64,000 nt of DNA. Origin: Mycobacterium sp. Root135. Its GTDB lineage: Bacteria; Actinomycetota; Actinomycetes; Mycobacteriales; Mycobacteriaceae. The notes beneath the pieces are model-generated. The model made no database searches. It was given only the letters and a program-made list of their open reading frames with translations, and was not told where the DNA came from. The first letter of the stretch is position 1, and each line of letters starts with the position of its first letter. The DNA lies in assembly GCF_001426545.1 (NCBI RefSeq), contig NZ_LMEZ01000001.1:546616-610615 (forward strand), given 5' to 3'. Below are positions 24,510-33,099 of the stretch, in pieces. The position numbers were made by a program, and so were the translations under genes.

Positions 24510-27206
24510 TCAGTGCGCCGCGGCGTCCCAGCTGCGGCCGTATCCCACCGACACCTCGAGCGGCACGTCTAGCGGATACGCCCCGCCCATCTGGTCGCGG
24601 ACCAACGCGTCGAGCTGGTCGCGCTCGCCGTCGGAGACCTCGAACAGCAGCTCGTCGTGGACCTGCAGGAGCATGCGGGACTTCAGCCCTGCCTCGCGAA
24701 TCGCGGCGTCGGTGTTGATCATCGCGACCTTGATGATGTCGGCGGCACTCCCCTGGATCGGGGCGTTCAACGCCGCCCGCTCGGCGGCCTCCCTGACGTT
24801 GCGGTTGCTGCTGTCCAACTCGGGCAGGTAGCGCCGCCTGCCGAGGACCGTCGACGTGTAGCCGTCCTTGCGGGCCTGGTCGACCACCGACTGCAGGTAG
24901 TCGCGCACCCCGCCGAAGCGGGAGAAGTACGCGTCCATCTGCACCTTGGCCTCTTCGGTGGAGATCTTCAGCTGCGACGCCAACCCGTAGGCGCTCAGCC
25001 CGTAGGCCAAGCCGTAGGACATCGCCTTGACGCGACGGCGGAGCTCCGCGGTCACTTCGTCGATCGGCACGCCGAACGCCCGAGAGGCGACGAACGAGTG
25101 CAGGTCCTCGCCGGTGTTGAACGCCTCGATCAAGCCGTCGTCCTTCGAGAGGTGCGCCATGATCCGCATCTCGATCTGGCTGTAGTCCGCCGTCATCAAC
25201 TCGGCGTAACCGGCGCCGACGACGAAGCCGGTGCGGATCTCGCGGCCGGCCTCGGTGCGGATCGGGATGTTCTGCAGATTCGGCTCAGTCGACGACAGCC
25301 GTCCCGTCGCCGCGATGGTCTGGTTGAACGTGGTGTGAATCCGGCCGTCGGAGCCCACGGCGTTCAGTAGGCCGTCGACGGTGACCTTGAGCCTGGTCGC
25401 GTCGCGGTGGGCCAGCAGGTGTTGCAGGAACGGGTGGCCCGTCTTGTCGAAGAGGCCCTGCAGCGCGTCGGCGTCGGTGGTGTAGCCCGTCTTCGTCCGC
25501 TTGGTCTTCGGCATCTCCAGCTCGTCGAACAGCACGACCTGCAGCTGCTTCGGCGAGCCGAGGTTGATCTGCTTGCCGATCACCTCGTAGGCGGCTTCGG
25601 CGGCGTTGCGGATCAGGTCGGCGAACTGGCTCTGCAACTGCCCAAGCAGGTCCGTGTCGATGGCGATGCCGGTGGCCTCCAGCTGGGAGAGCACCCGCTG
25701 CACCGGGAGCTCCATGTCGCCAAGCAGCGCCGAGGAGTCGATCCTGGCCAACTCCTCGTCCAAGGCGTTGGCCAGGTCGGCAACCGCGGACGCACGCAGG
25801 AGCAGGGTTTGAACGGCCTGGTCGTCAACCCCGTCCTCGTCGTCGAGAAGTGAGAGTTGTTGCTGCTCGGGGTTTTCCGCACGAAGCTCGCGCTTGAGAT
25901 ACCGCACCGCGAGGTCGTCGAGGGCGAAGCTGCGTTGCCCCGGCCGCACCAAGTAGGCCGCCAAGGCGGTGTCGGAGGTGACGCCCTTGAGCTCCCACCC
26001 GCGGCCGGTGAGGTCGTGCATCGCGAGCTTGGCCTCGTGCAGCGACTTGGGTATCGACGGGTCGGCGAGCCAGGCGGCCAACGCCGTCTCGTCGGCGGGG
26101 TCCATGGCGGCGGTGTCGAGGTAGACGCCCTCGCCGTCGCCGGAGACGATGGCCAGCGCGGTCGCGTCCGAGTCGAAGGCCAGGTGGTTGCCCACCACGG
26201 CGAGGCCGAATCGCTGACCGGTGCCGTGCTCGGCGAGCCAGGTGGCCAACGTGCCGCGCTCCAAGGCTCCACCGCGGACGTCGAAGCCCTGCTCGACCTC
26301 GGGGTCGGACGAGGCGAGCGTGTCGAACAACCGGTCGCGCAGGACGCGGAACTCCAGGTCGTCGAAGAGTCGATGGATCAGGTCGCGGTCCCACGGCATC
26401 ATCCGCAGCGTGTCGGGCGTGTGCGGCAGCGGGACGTCCTTGACCAGCTCCGTCAGGTCGCGATTGAGGATGACGTGAGAGAGGTTGGCGCGCAACGACT
26501 CTCCGACCTTCCCCTTGACGGTGTCGACCTTGTCGACGAGCGCCTGCAGCGAGCCGTACTCGAGGATCCACTTGGACGCCGTCTTCTCCCCCACGCCGGG
26601 AATGCCGGGGAGGTTGTCGCTCGGGTCGCCCCGCAGGGCCGCGAAGTCCGGGTACTGGGTGGGCGTCAGGCCGTACTTCTCGACGACGGCCTCCGGGGTG
26701 AACCGGGTCAGCTCGGAGACGCCCTTGCGTGGGTAGAGCACCGTGACGTCGTCGCTGACGAGTTGCAGCGCGTCCCGGTCGCCGGTGACGACGAGGACGC
26801 GGTAACCCTCGGCCTCGGCCTGGGTGGCCAACGTCGCGATGATGTCGTCGGCCTCGAAACCCGGCTCGGCCAGGGCGGTGATGCCGAGCGCCAGCAGAAC
26901 TTCCTTGGTGATGTCGATCTGACCGCGGAACTCGTCGGGTGTCGCCGACCGGCCCGCCTTGTACTCCGGGTACTTCTCGGAGCGGAACGTCTGACGGGAG
27001 ACGTCGAAGGCCGCCGCGATGTGGGTGGGTTGCTCGTCGCGAAGCAGGTTTATCAGCATGGCCGTGAAGCCGTAGACCGCGTTGGTGGTGAGTCCGCTTT
27101 GCGTCTTGAAGTTCTCCGCCGGCAACGCGAAGAACGCCCGGAACGCCAGCGAGTTGCCGTCCAAAAGCATCAAAGTGGGCTTGGTGTCGGTCTTGGCGGG
27201 GCTCAC
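24510..27206 (-). CDS. polA: DNA polymerase I
   Basis: An 898-residue PolA. The N-terminal 5'-3' exonuclease domain (to about 310) has LLDGNSLAFRAFFALP and the GFEADDIIATLATQAE and RGDPSDNLPGIPGVGEKTA metal and helix-hairpin-helix motifs. The middle domain lacks the acidic set of an active proofreading exonuclease, as in other mycobacteria. The polymerase domain holds motif A (TADYSQIEMRIMAH), motif B (RRRVKAMSYGLAYGLSAYG) and motif C (LLQVHDELLFEV). It fills gaps in repair and removes Okazaki primers. The GTG at 27206 starts VSPAKTDTKPT. It is divergent from the KstR-box promoter at 27263-27284. Confidence 0.98.
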   Translation of the reverse strand: MSPAKTDTKPTLMLLDGNSLAFRAFFALPAENFKTQSGLTTNAVYGFTAMLINLLRDEQPTHIAAAFDVSRQTFRSEKYPEYKAGRSATPDEFRGQIDITKEVLLALGITALAEPGFEADDIIATLATQAEAEGYRVLVVTGDRDALQLVSDDVTVLYPRKGVSELTRFTPEAVVEKYGLTPTQYPDFAALRGDPSDNLPGIPGVGEKTASKWILEYGSLQALVDKVDTVKGKVGESLRANLSHVILNRDLTELVKDVPLPHTPDTLRMMPWDRDLIHRLFDDLEFRVLRDRLFDTLASSDPEVEQGFDVRGGALERGTLATWLAEHGTGQRFGLAVVGNHLAFDSDATALAIVSGDGEGVYLDTAAMDPADETALAAWLADPSIPKSLHEAKLAMHDLTGRGWELKGVTSDTALAAYLVRPGQRSFALDDLAVRYLKRELRAENPEQQQLSLLDDEDGVDDQAVQTLLLRASAVADLANALDEELARIDSSALLGDMELPVQRVLSQLEATGIAIDTDLLGQLQSQFADLIRNAAEAAYEVIGKQINLGSPKQLQVVLFDELEMPKTKRTKTGYTTDADALQGLFDKTGHPFLQHLLAHRDATRLKVTVDGLLNAVGSDGRIHTTFNQTIAATGRLSSTEPNLQNIPIRTEAGREIRTGFVVGAGYAELMTADYSQIEMRIMAHLSKDDGLIEAFNTGEDLHSFVASRAFGVPIDEVTAELRRRVKAMSYGLAYGLSAYGLASQLKISTEEAKVQMDAYFSRFGGVRDYLQSVVDQARKDGYTSTVLGRRRYLPELDSSNRNVREAAERAALNAPIQGSAADIIKVAMINTDAAIREAGLKSRMLLQVHDELLFEVSDGERDQLDALVRDQMGGAYPLDVPLEVSVGYGRSWDAAAH

Positions 27207-27262
27207 GCCCTCACTCTATTCACCTCCGGTGACACGGATGGACGGCGTGCCTAGGCCCGACG

Positions 27263-27284
27263 AAACTGCAACACGTTGCAGTTT
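27263..27284. promoter_or_regulatory. KstR-type operator
   Basis: A perfect inverted repeat: AAACTGCAA and TTGCAGTTT around CACG. The inner 14 bases, TGCAACACGTTGCA (27267-27280), fit the published KstR consensus TnnAACnnGTTnnA at every fixed position. It lies 29 bases before the start of the DUF35 gene and 57 bases from the polA start. KstR represses sterol and lipid catabolism genes in mycobacteria; I recall the M. tuberculosis counterparts Rv1628c and Rv1627c as regulon members. Confidence 0.75.
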
Positions 27285-27312
27285 TGGGCTCGGTATCGAT
27301 TAGTCTGACCGC

Positions 27313-27765
27313 GTGCCAGGATCTACCGACGCCCAAGCTCAACTACCGGCCATCGACGGGTGGTTCACCGTCGACGACGACGGGGTGGCCCATCTGGTCG
27401 CCGGCAAGTGCACGCAGTGCGCCACCTACGTGTTCCCCCCGCGGGAGAACAACTGCCCCAACCCGGCGTGCAGTGGCGAGGATCTGGAGCAGGTGCCACT
27501 GTCCCGGCGAGGAACGCTGTGGAGCTACACCGAGAATCGCTATCCCCCGCCGGCGCCCTATCCAGCCACGGATCCGTTCGTGCCGTTCGCGATCGCCGCG
27601 GTCGAGCTCGCCGCCGAGGGTTTGATCATCCTTGGCAAGGTCGTCGACGGCACCCTGGCCGCCGACCTCAAGGTCGGCATGGAGATGGAGCTGACCACGA
27701 TGCCGCTCTACACCGACGACGACGGCTTCGTCCGCACCGTGCACGCCTGGAGGATCGCCTCGTGA
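27313..27765 (+). CDS. DUF35 OB-fold/zinc-ribbon protein, Rv1628c-like
   Basis: A 150-residue DUF35 protein. A rubredoxin-like zinc ribbon has its cysteines in CTQCATYVFPPRENNCPNPAC, and an OB fold follows (GTLWSYTENRYPP, ELAAEGLIILGKVVDG). DUF35 partners bind thiolase-like proteins, and in sterol side-chain breakdown such pairs (ChsH2 with Ltp2) form aldolases. The next gene is a thiolase-like lipid-transfer protein overlapping by GTGA, so the two very likely form a complex. The GTG at 27313 begins VPGSTDAQAQ. The KstR-type box just upstream suggests induction by sterol-derived CoA thioesters. Function in a specific step is inferred. Confidence 0.9.
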   Translation: MPGSTDAQAQLPAIDGWFTVDDDGVAHLVAGKCTQCATYVFPPRENNCPNPACSGEDLEQVPLSRRGTLWSYTENRYPPPAPYPATDPFVPFAIAAVELAAEGLIILGKVVDGTLAADLKVGMEMELTTMPLYTDDDGFVRTVHAWRIAS

Positions 27766-28964
27766 CCACCCCGGATCCGCTCTACATCCTCGGCGCCGGC
27801 ATGCACCCGTGGGGCAAGTGGGGCCGCGACTTCACCGAGTACGGCGTCGTGGCTGCCCGCGCCGCGCTCGCCGAGGCTGGCCTCGACTGGCAGCAGATTC
27901 AGCTCGTGGCAGGCGCCGACACCATCCGCAACGGCTACCCCGGCTTCATCGCCGGGTCCACGTTCGCGCAGAAGCTCGGCTGGAACGGCGTCCCCGTCAG
28001 CTCCAGCTACGCCGCCTGCGCGTCGGGCTCGCAAGCTCTGCAGAGCGCCCGGGCCCACATCCTGGCCGGCTTCTGCGACGTCGCTCTGGTCATCGGCGCC
28101 GACACCACGCCCAAGGGCGCCTTCGCGCCGGTCGGCGGCGAACGTCGCAACGACCCGGACTGGCAGCGCTTCCACCTCATCGGCGCGATGAACCCGGTGT
28201 ACTTCGCCCTGCTGGCGCGACGCCGGATGGATCTGTACGGCGCCACCTCCGAGGACTTCGCGCAGGTGAAGGTCAAGAACTCCCGCCACGGCCTGCAGAA
28301 CCCAAATGCGCGGTACCGCAAGGAGTCCGCGATCGCCGACGTCCTGGCCAGCCCGGTGGTGTCCGATCCGCTGCGCCAGCTCGACATCTGCGCCACCTCC
28401 GACGGCGCCGCCGCGCTGATCGTCGCCTCGAAGTCGTTCGCCGAGAAGCACCTCGGTTCACTGGAGGGTGTGCCCTCGGTGCGGGCCGTCAGCACCGTGA
28501 CGCCGCGCTACCCGCAGCACCTTCCCGAACTGCCCGACATCGCCACCGACTCCACTGCCGTGGTTGCCGCGCCGGACCGGGTGTTCAAGGACCAGATCCT
28601 CGACGCCGCGTACGCAGAAGCCGGCATCGGCCCCGAGGACGTGTCGCTGGCGGAGGTCTACGACTTGTCGACGGCGCTGGAACTGGACTGGTACGAGCAC
28701 CTCGGGCTGTGTGCGAAGGGTGAGGCCGAGGAGCTGTTGCGCAGCGGGGCCACCACCATCGGCGGCCGCGTTCCGGTCAATGCGTCGGGCGGACTGGCGT
28801 GCTTCGGCGAGGCCATCCCGGCCCAGGCGATCGCCCAGGTCTGCGAGCTCACCTGGCAGCTGAAGGGTCAGGCGATCGGCCGTCAGGTCGAAGGAGCCAC
28901 CGTCGGCGTCACCGCCAACCAGGGGCTCTTCGGTCACGGCTCGTCGGTGATCGTCGCGCGCTGA
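27762..28964 (+). CDS. Thiolase-like lipid-transfer protein, Rv1627c-like
   Basis: A 400-residue thiolase-superfamily protein of the SCPx/lipid-transfer type. SSSYAACASGSQALQSA carries the nucleophile-position cysteine. The C-terminal part has VNASGGLACFGEAIPAQAIAQVCE and GVTANQGLFGHGSS, which replace the usual thiolase GGG-x-G-x-G and are typical of the DUF35-partnered group. It lacks the SCP2 domain. Family members cleave or form carbon-carbon bonds in acyl-CoAs, some acting as retro-aldolases on sterol side-chain intermediates. The GTG at 27762 overlaps the DUF35 stop. Exact substrate is unknown. Confidence 0.92.
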   Translation: MTTPDPLYILGAGMHPWGKWGRDFTEYGVVAARAALAEAGLDWQQIQLVAGADTIRNGYPGFIAGSTFAQKLGWNGVPVSSSYAACASGSQALQSARAHILAGFCDVALVIGADTTPKGAFAPVGGERRNDPDWQRFHLIGAMNPVYFALLARRRMDLYGATSEDFAQVKVKNSRHGLQNPNARYRKESAIADVLASPVVSDPLRQLDICATSDGAAALIVASKSFAEKHLGSLEGVPSVRAVSTVTPRYPQHLPELPDIATDSTAVVAAPDRVFKDQILDAAYAEAGIGPEDVSLAEVYDLSTALELDWYEHLGLCAKGEAEELLRSGATTIGGRVPVNASGGLACFGEAIPAQAIAQVCELTWQLKGQAIGRQVEGATVGVTANQGLFGHGSSVIVAR

Positions 28965-28966
28965 GC

Positions 28967-29203
28967 GTGGCCACGGACACGACCGTCGTCTCCGTCCGCG
29001 TCAAACCGGGCAGCCGCAAGGAACCCCTGGTTGAGGTCGGCGACGACGGGGAGCTGACGGTCTACGTGCCGGAGCGGGCAGTCGACGGCAAGGCCAACGA
29101 CGCCGTCACACGACTGCTGGCCGAGCATCTCGGCGTCCCGCGCAGCCAGGTGTCCCTCGTCGGCGGTGCGACGGCGCGGATCAAACGCTTCCGCGTCGGC
29201 TGA
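28967..29203 (+). CDS. DUF167 (YggU-type) protein
   Basis: A 78-residue protein of the DUF167/YggU family: VVSVRVKPGSRKEPLVEV, then LTVYVPERAVDGKANDAVTRLLAEHLG and VSLVGGATARIKRFRV. The RVKPGS and GKAN motifs are the family marks. The fold is a small alpha-beta domain; no biochemical role is settled. The GTG at 28967 is two bases after the thiolase-like stop, so it is the third gene of the operon. It converges on livF, 15 bases between stops. Confidence 0.88.
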   Translation: MATDTTVVSVRVKPGSRKEPLVEVGDDGELTVYVPERAVDGKANDAVTRLLAEHLGVPRSQVSLVGGATARIKRFRVG

Positions 29204-29218
29204 GCCGGGCGGTCGGAC

Positions 29219-29986
29219 TTACGCGACGCCGAGGTAGGCGGCGCGAATGCTGTCGTCGTCCAACAGGTCTCGGGCGACGCCGGCCCTGGTGACCGAACCC
29301 GTCTCGAGGATGTAGGCGCGATCGGACCGGCTCAGCGCCTGCTGGGCGTTCTGCTCGACCAACAGCACCGTGGTGCCCTGCTTGTTGATCTCGGAGATGA
29401 TCTTGAAGATCTGCGAGATGATCATCGGAGCCAGGCCCATCGACGGTTCGTCGAGGAGCAGGACCTTGGGCCGCGCCATCAACGCACGCCCGATGGCGAG
29501 CATCTGTTGCTCACCGCCGGACAGGGTGCCGCCCACCTGACTGCGTCGTTCGGCCAGTCGCGGGAACGTCTCCATCACCCAGTCGAAGCGTTCCTTGTGC
29601 TCGGCCTTGGAGGGGAACTTGCGCCCGTAGCAACCCATTTCGAGATTGTCGACCACCGTCATGCCGGGGAACACCCCGCGCCCCTCCGGAGCCTGGATGA
29701 GCCCGTCGGTGACCCGGCGGTGCGCCTTGATCTTCGTGATGTCCTGACCGTCGAACCACACCGAACCCGACGTCAGCGGCCGCAGACCTGAGATCGCCCG
29801 CATCATCGTGGTCTTGCCGGCACCGTTGGAGCCCAACAACGTGACGAGCTCGCCCTGGTGCACCTTCAGCGAAACTCCGTGCAGCGCTTGGATTCTGCCG
29901 TAGTGCACGACGGCGTCGCGCACCTCGAGCAGCACCGGACGCGAATCGACTTCGGTCGCGTCCGTCGTGTCAGCCGAGCTCATCAT
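29219..29986 (-). CDS. livF: Branched-chain amino acid ABC transporter ATPase LivF
   Basis: A 255-residue ABC ATPase. Walker A is GSNGAGKTT, the signature is LSGGEQQ, Walker B is VLLLDEPSMGLAP and the switch histidine position is in LVEQNAQQAL, where Q replaces H as is normal in LivF. The IQAPEGRGVFPGMTVVDNLEMG segment separates LivF from LivG. It energises high-affinity uptake of Leu, Ile and Val, possibly also amides or urea-like solutes. Tandem ATGs at 29986 and 29983 overlap the livG stop at 29970 by 14-17 bases, giving tight coupling. It is the last gene of the liv operon. Confidence 0.93.
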   Translation of the reverse strand: MMSSADTTDATEVDSRPVLLEVRDAVVHYGRIQALHGVSLKVHQGELVTLLGSNGAGKTTMMRAISGLRPLTSGSVWFDGQDITKIKAHRRVTDGLIQAPEGRGVFPGMTVVDNLEMGCYGRKFPSKAEHKERFDWVMETFPRLAERRSQVGGTLSGGEQQMLAIGRALMARPKVLLLDEPSMGLAPMIISQIFKIISEINKQGTTVLLVEQNAQQALSRSDRAYILETGSVTRAGVARDLLDDDSIRAAYLGVA

Positions 29987-30812
29987 CGGGAACCCCCAGG
30001 TAAGCGGCGACGACCTTGGGGTCCTCGCGGATGTCGGCAGGCAGGCCGTCGGCGATCTTGCGCCCGAACTCGAGCACCACGATCCGGTCGGTGACGCCCA
30101 TGACCAGTCGCATGTCGTGTTCGATGAGCAATACCGTGTATCCGTCTTCACGGATGGCTTGGATCAACTCGATCAGAGCGGACTTCTCGCTCGGGTTGAA
30201 GCCGGCGGCCGGCTCGTCCAGGCACAGCAGCTTGGGCTCGGTCGCCAACGCCCGCGCGATCTCCAAGCGGCGCTGATCGCCGTACGGAAGGTTCTTGGCC
30301 TTCTCGTCGGCGCGTTGGGAGATGCCGACGAATTGCAGCAGTGCGGCGGCCTTTTCGATCGCCGACTTCTCCTCCCGTCGGTGCCGGGGCGTACGGATCA
30401 GGGCGCCGGGGACCGACGTCTTGTGTCGGGCGTCCGTGCCCACGACGACGTTTTCCAGCGCCGTCATCTCGCCCCACAGCCGGATGTTCTGGAACGTTCT
30501 GGCGATGCCGCGGCGGGTGATCTCGTGCCGCTTGATCTTGCCAAGCGGCGCACCGTCGAAGGTCACGACGCCCGACGTCGGGCGATACACCCCGGTGATG
30601 GCGTTGAAGCACGTCGTCTTGCCCGCGCCGTTCGGGCCGATGAGTCCGAGGATCTCGCCACGCTTGATGTCGAACGTCACCGCGTCCAGTGCGGTCAATC
30701 CGCCGAACTTCACCGTCAAGTCGGTTGTCTGGAGCAGGCTTTCGCCCTCGGCGACCTTCACCTCGCGGTGAAGCGCCGCCATCTCCTCGTCGATTACCGG
30801 CTCGTCAGTCAT
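29970..30812 (-). CDS. livG: Branched-chain amino acid ABC transporter ATPase LivG
   Basis: A 280-residue ABC ATPase with Walker A GPNGAGKTT, the LivG-specific GIARTFQNIRLWGEMTALENV after the Q-loop, LPYGDQRRLEIARAL as signature (YGDQ in place of SGGQ, usual in LivG), Walker B LLCLDEPAAGFNP and the switch histidine in LIEHDMRLVMG. About 20 residues precede the first strand. Its start overlaps the livM stop (ATGA) and its stop overlaps the livF start. It pairs with LivF under the LivHM permease. Confidence 0.94.
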   Translation of the reverse strand: MTDEPVIDEEMAALHREVKVAEGESLLQTTDLTVKFGGLTALDAVTFDIKRGEILGLIGPNGAGKTTCFNAITGVYRPTSGVVTFDGAPLGKIKRHEITRRGIARTFQNIRLWGEMTALENVVVGTDARHKTSVPGALIRTPRHRREEKSAIEKAAALLQFVGISQRADEKAKNLPYGDQRRLEIARALATEPKLLCLDEPAAGFNPSEKSALIELIQAIREDGYTVLLIEHDMRLVMGVTDRIVVLEFGRKIADGLPADIREDPKVVAAYLGVPDDELG

Positions 30813-32014
30813 GCTGCCGCCTTCGAATCGTCGGCCTTGCTCAACAACTTCTTCGCCGACGACGCATACGCAAGAAGTTGTTGGCGCACCGGGAACAGGC
30901 CCTGCGGCCTGAAGACCATCATTACCACCAACGCAAGCCCGAAGAACAGGTACTTCAGGTCACCGAGGTTGACGCCGAACGCCTCCACCCCGAGCAACCG
31001 GTTGGGCAGGTAGACGACGATGAACGCGCCGAAGATGACGCCCAGCTTGTTGCCCTGGCCGCCGAGTACCACCGCGACGAGGAACAGCATCGAGTTGATG
31101 ATGTTGAAGTTGGTCGGGGCGACGTACTGGACCTGACCGGCGTACAGCGCTCCGGACAGGCCACCAATTCCAGCGCCGATCACGAAGGCCCACAGCTTGA
31201 ACCGGAAGGTGTTGACGCCCATCACCTCCGCGGCGTCCTCGTCCTCCCTGATCGCCACCCAGGCGCGGCCGACGCGGCTTCGCTCGAGATTGCCGACCAG
31301 CAGCAGGATTCCGATCATCAGCAGCAGACCGAGCCAGAACCACCAGGTGCCGTAGTTGGCGTCACCGGTCGAGTTGCCTGCGGAGAACACGCCGTTGGGG
31401 AGGCGTTCGCTCTCCCCCACCCGCGGGTATGCGATCTGGTTCAGACCGCGCGAGCCGTTGGTGACGTCGGAGAGGTTGTCGGCGAGCAGCCGGATGATCT
31501 CGCCGAACCCGAGTGTGACGATGGCGAGGTAGTCACCGCGCAGGCGCAGGGTCGGCGTACCGAGGATGAGTCCCGCGAGCGCCGTGACCGCCATGGCGAT
31601 GGGCACACATGACAGCCACGCCCAGTCCTTGCTGAAGAATCCGGTGGCGCCCATCTTGTTCCAGGGACTATCCGGGCTGGTGAGCAGCGCCACCGTGTAC
31701 GCGCCGACGGCGTAGAAGCCGACGTACCCGAGGTCGAGCAGACCGGCCTGACCGACCACCACGTTGAGTCCGATCGCGATGATGGCGATCATCACGAACT
31801 GAGCCATGGTGCCGCCGAGACTGATTCCGGTTGTGGCGACCCACGGCGGCGGGAACACCGGCAGCAGTGCCAGCAGGCCGAAGCCCACGATGCCGAAGAG
31901 CCACTTTTGCGGCCGTCTGAGGCCGTCCCACCACTGCCTCAGGCCATCGCCCGGGGCCAGAAGCCGCTTTGCCGCAGTGCTGTTCGTCGTTTCCGATCCC
32001 GCCTGATGGCTCAT
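30809..32014 (-). CDS. livM: Branched-chain amino acid ABC permease LivM
   Basis: A 401-residue membrane protein of the LivM type with about ten helices. Family motifs include VVGQAGLLDLGYVGFYAVGAYT, TLRLRGDYLAIVTLGFGEIIRLL and WVAIREDEDAAEVMGVN, the last being the cytosolic coupling loop to the ATPase. An N-terminal cytosolic part of about 35 residues precedes the first helix, and a charged tail ends KADDSKAAA. It forms the channel with LivH. Start and stop overlap livH and livG by four bases each. Confidence 0.94.
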   Translation of the reverse strand: MSHQAGSETTNSTAAKRLLAPGDGLRQWWDGLRRPQKWLFGIVGFGLLALLPVFPPPWVATTGISLGGTMAQFVMIAIIAIGLNVVVGQAGLLDLGYVGFYAVGAYTVALLTSPDSPWNKMGATGFFSKDWAWLSCVPIAMAVTALAGLILGTPTLRLRGDYLAIVTLGFGEIIRLLADNLSDVTNGSRGLNQIAYPRVGESERLPNGVFSAGNSTGDANYGTWWFWLGLLLMIGILLLVGNLERSRVGRAWVAIREDEDAAEVMGVNTFRFKLWAFVIGAGIGGLSGALYAGQVQYVAPTNFNIINSMLFLVAVVLGGQGNKLGVIFGAFIVVYLPNRLLGVEAFGVNLGDLKYLFFGLALVVMMVFRPQGLFPVRQQLLAYASSAKKLLSKADDSKAAA

Positions 32015-33021
32015 GCGCGCGCCTTCCCGAGGCTCTCACCGAGGATGCCGGTCGGACGGATGAGCAGGACGAGCACCAAAAGCACGAAGGCGACCACGTC
32101 CCGCCACTGGGTTCCGAACAACGCCTGGCCGTAGTTCTCCATCACGCCGAGAATGAGACCGCCCAACAATGCGCCGCGAAGGTTTCCGATGCCGCCGAGG
32201 ACCGCTGCCGAGAACGCCTTGATGCCGAGCAGGAATCCGCCCGAATAGATGATGCCCTGGGGCACCTTCAGTGTGTAGAGCAGCGCGGCCGCGCCGGCCA
32301 GCAGACCACCGATGAGGAACGTCGTCATGATGATGCGCTCGCGTGAGACGCCCATGAGCGTCGCGGTCGTCGAATCCTGGGCCACCGCACGGATGCCGCG
32401 GCCGAACTTGGTGCGGTTGATCGCGATGTCGGTGGCCAGGGCGAGGACAAGCGCCGAGATGACGATTACCAGCGTCACGTTGGAGACCGTCGCTCCGAAG
32501 ACGGTGAACTGAGCCTTGGGCTGCACCAAGAGGATTGGCTGCTGCGCGTTGGAGCCGCCGTAGCCCTTGATGAGCTGCGGCAGGATGAAGTGCACGAACT
32601 CCTGCAGCACGAACGACATGCCGATGGCCGTGATGAGGAACGTCAGGGGGCGGGCGTTGCGGCGGCGAAGCGGCCGGTAGGCGATGAACTCCAAACCGAC
32701 TGCCGCCGAACCGGATACCAGCATCGCGAAGACCATTGCGATCGCCAGGTACACGATCGTCAGCAGGACGCCCTTGTTGTAGGCGTTACCGCTCGGGGTG
32801 AAGCCCAGGATGATGTCCAGGCAAAAGTAGGTGCCGAACATGCCGAACATGAAGATCTCGGAGTGGGCGAAGTTGATCAGCCGCAGGACGCCGAACACCA
32901 GCGTGTAGCCCACGGCCACCAGCGCGTAGATCGCACCCCAGGACAGACCGTCGATGGTCAACTGCCAGAAGCCGTTGATCAGGCCGTCGACGTTGAAGTT
33001 GATGTTGGCAGCCATTAACAC
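32011..33021 (-). CDS. livH: Branched-chain amino acid ABC permease LivH
   Basis: A 336-residue permease with about eight helices. LivH marks are DGLSWGAIYALVAVGYTLVFGVLRLINFAHSE near the N terminus and the coupling loop around GRGIRAVAQDSTTATLMGVSRER, then GGFLLGIKAFSAAVLGGIGNLRGALLGG. The GTG at 33021 has AAGGAG nine bases upstream; the ATG at 33015 is six bases farther and less well placed. There are 78 bases between its start and the LivK stop. It heterodimerises with LivM. Confidence 0.94.
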   Translation of the reverse strand: MLMAANINFNVDGLINGFWQLTIDGLSWGAIYALVAVGYTLVFGVLRLINFAHSEIFMFGMFGTYFCLDIILGFTPSGNAYNKGVLLTIVYLAIAMVFAMLVSGSAAVGLEFIAYRPLRRRNARPLTFLITAIGMSFVLQEFVHFILPQLIKGYGGSNAQQPILLVQPKAQFTVFGATVSNVTLVIVISALVLALATDIAINRTKFGRGIRAVAQDSTTATLMGVSRERIIMTTFLIGGLLAGAAALLYTLKVPQGIIYSGGFLLGIKAFSAAVLGGIGNLRGALLGGLILGVMENYGQALFGTQWRDVVAFVLLVLVLLIRPTGILGESLGKARA

Positions 33022-33099
33022 CGGCGGCGGCTCCTTGCAGATAAATGGATACGAGGCGCGCCCGGGCCGGTGGGCCTCGGACGCGCCTCGCGTCGACGA

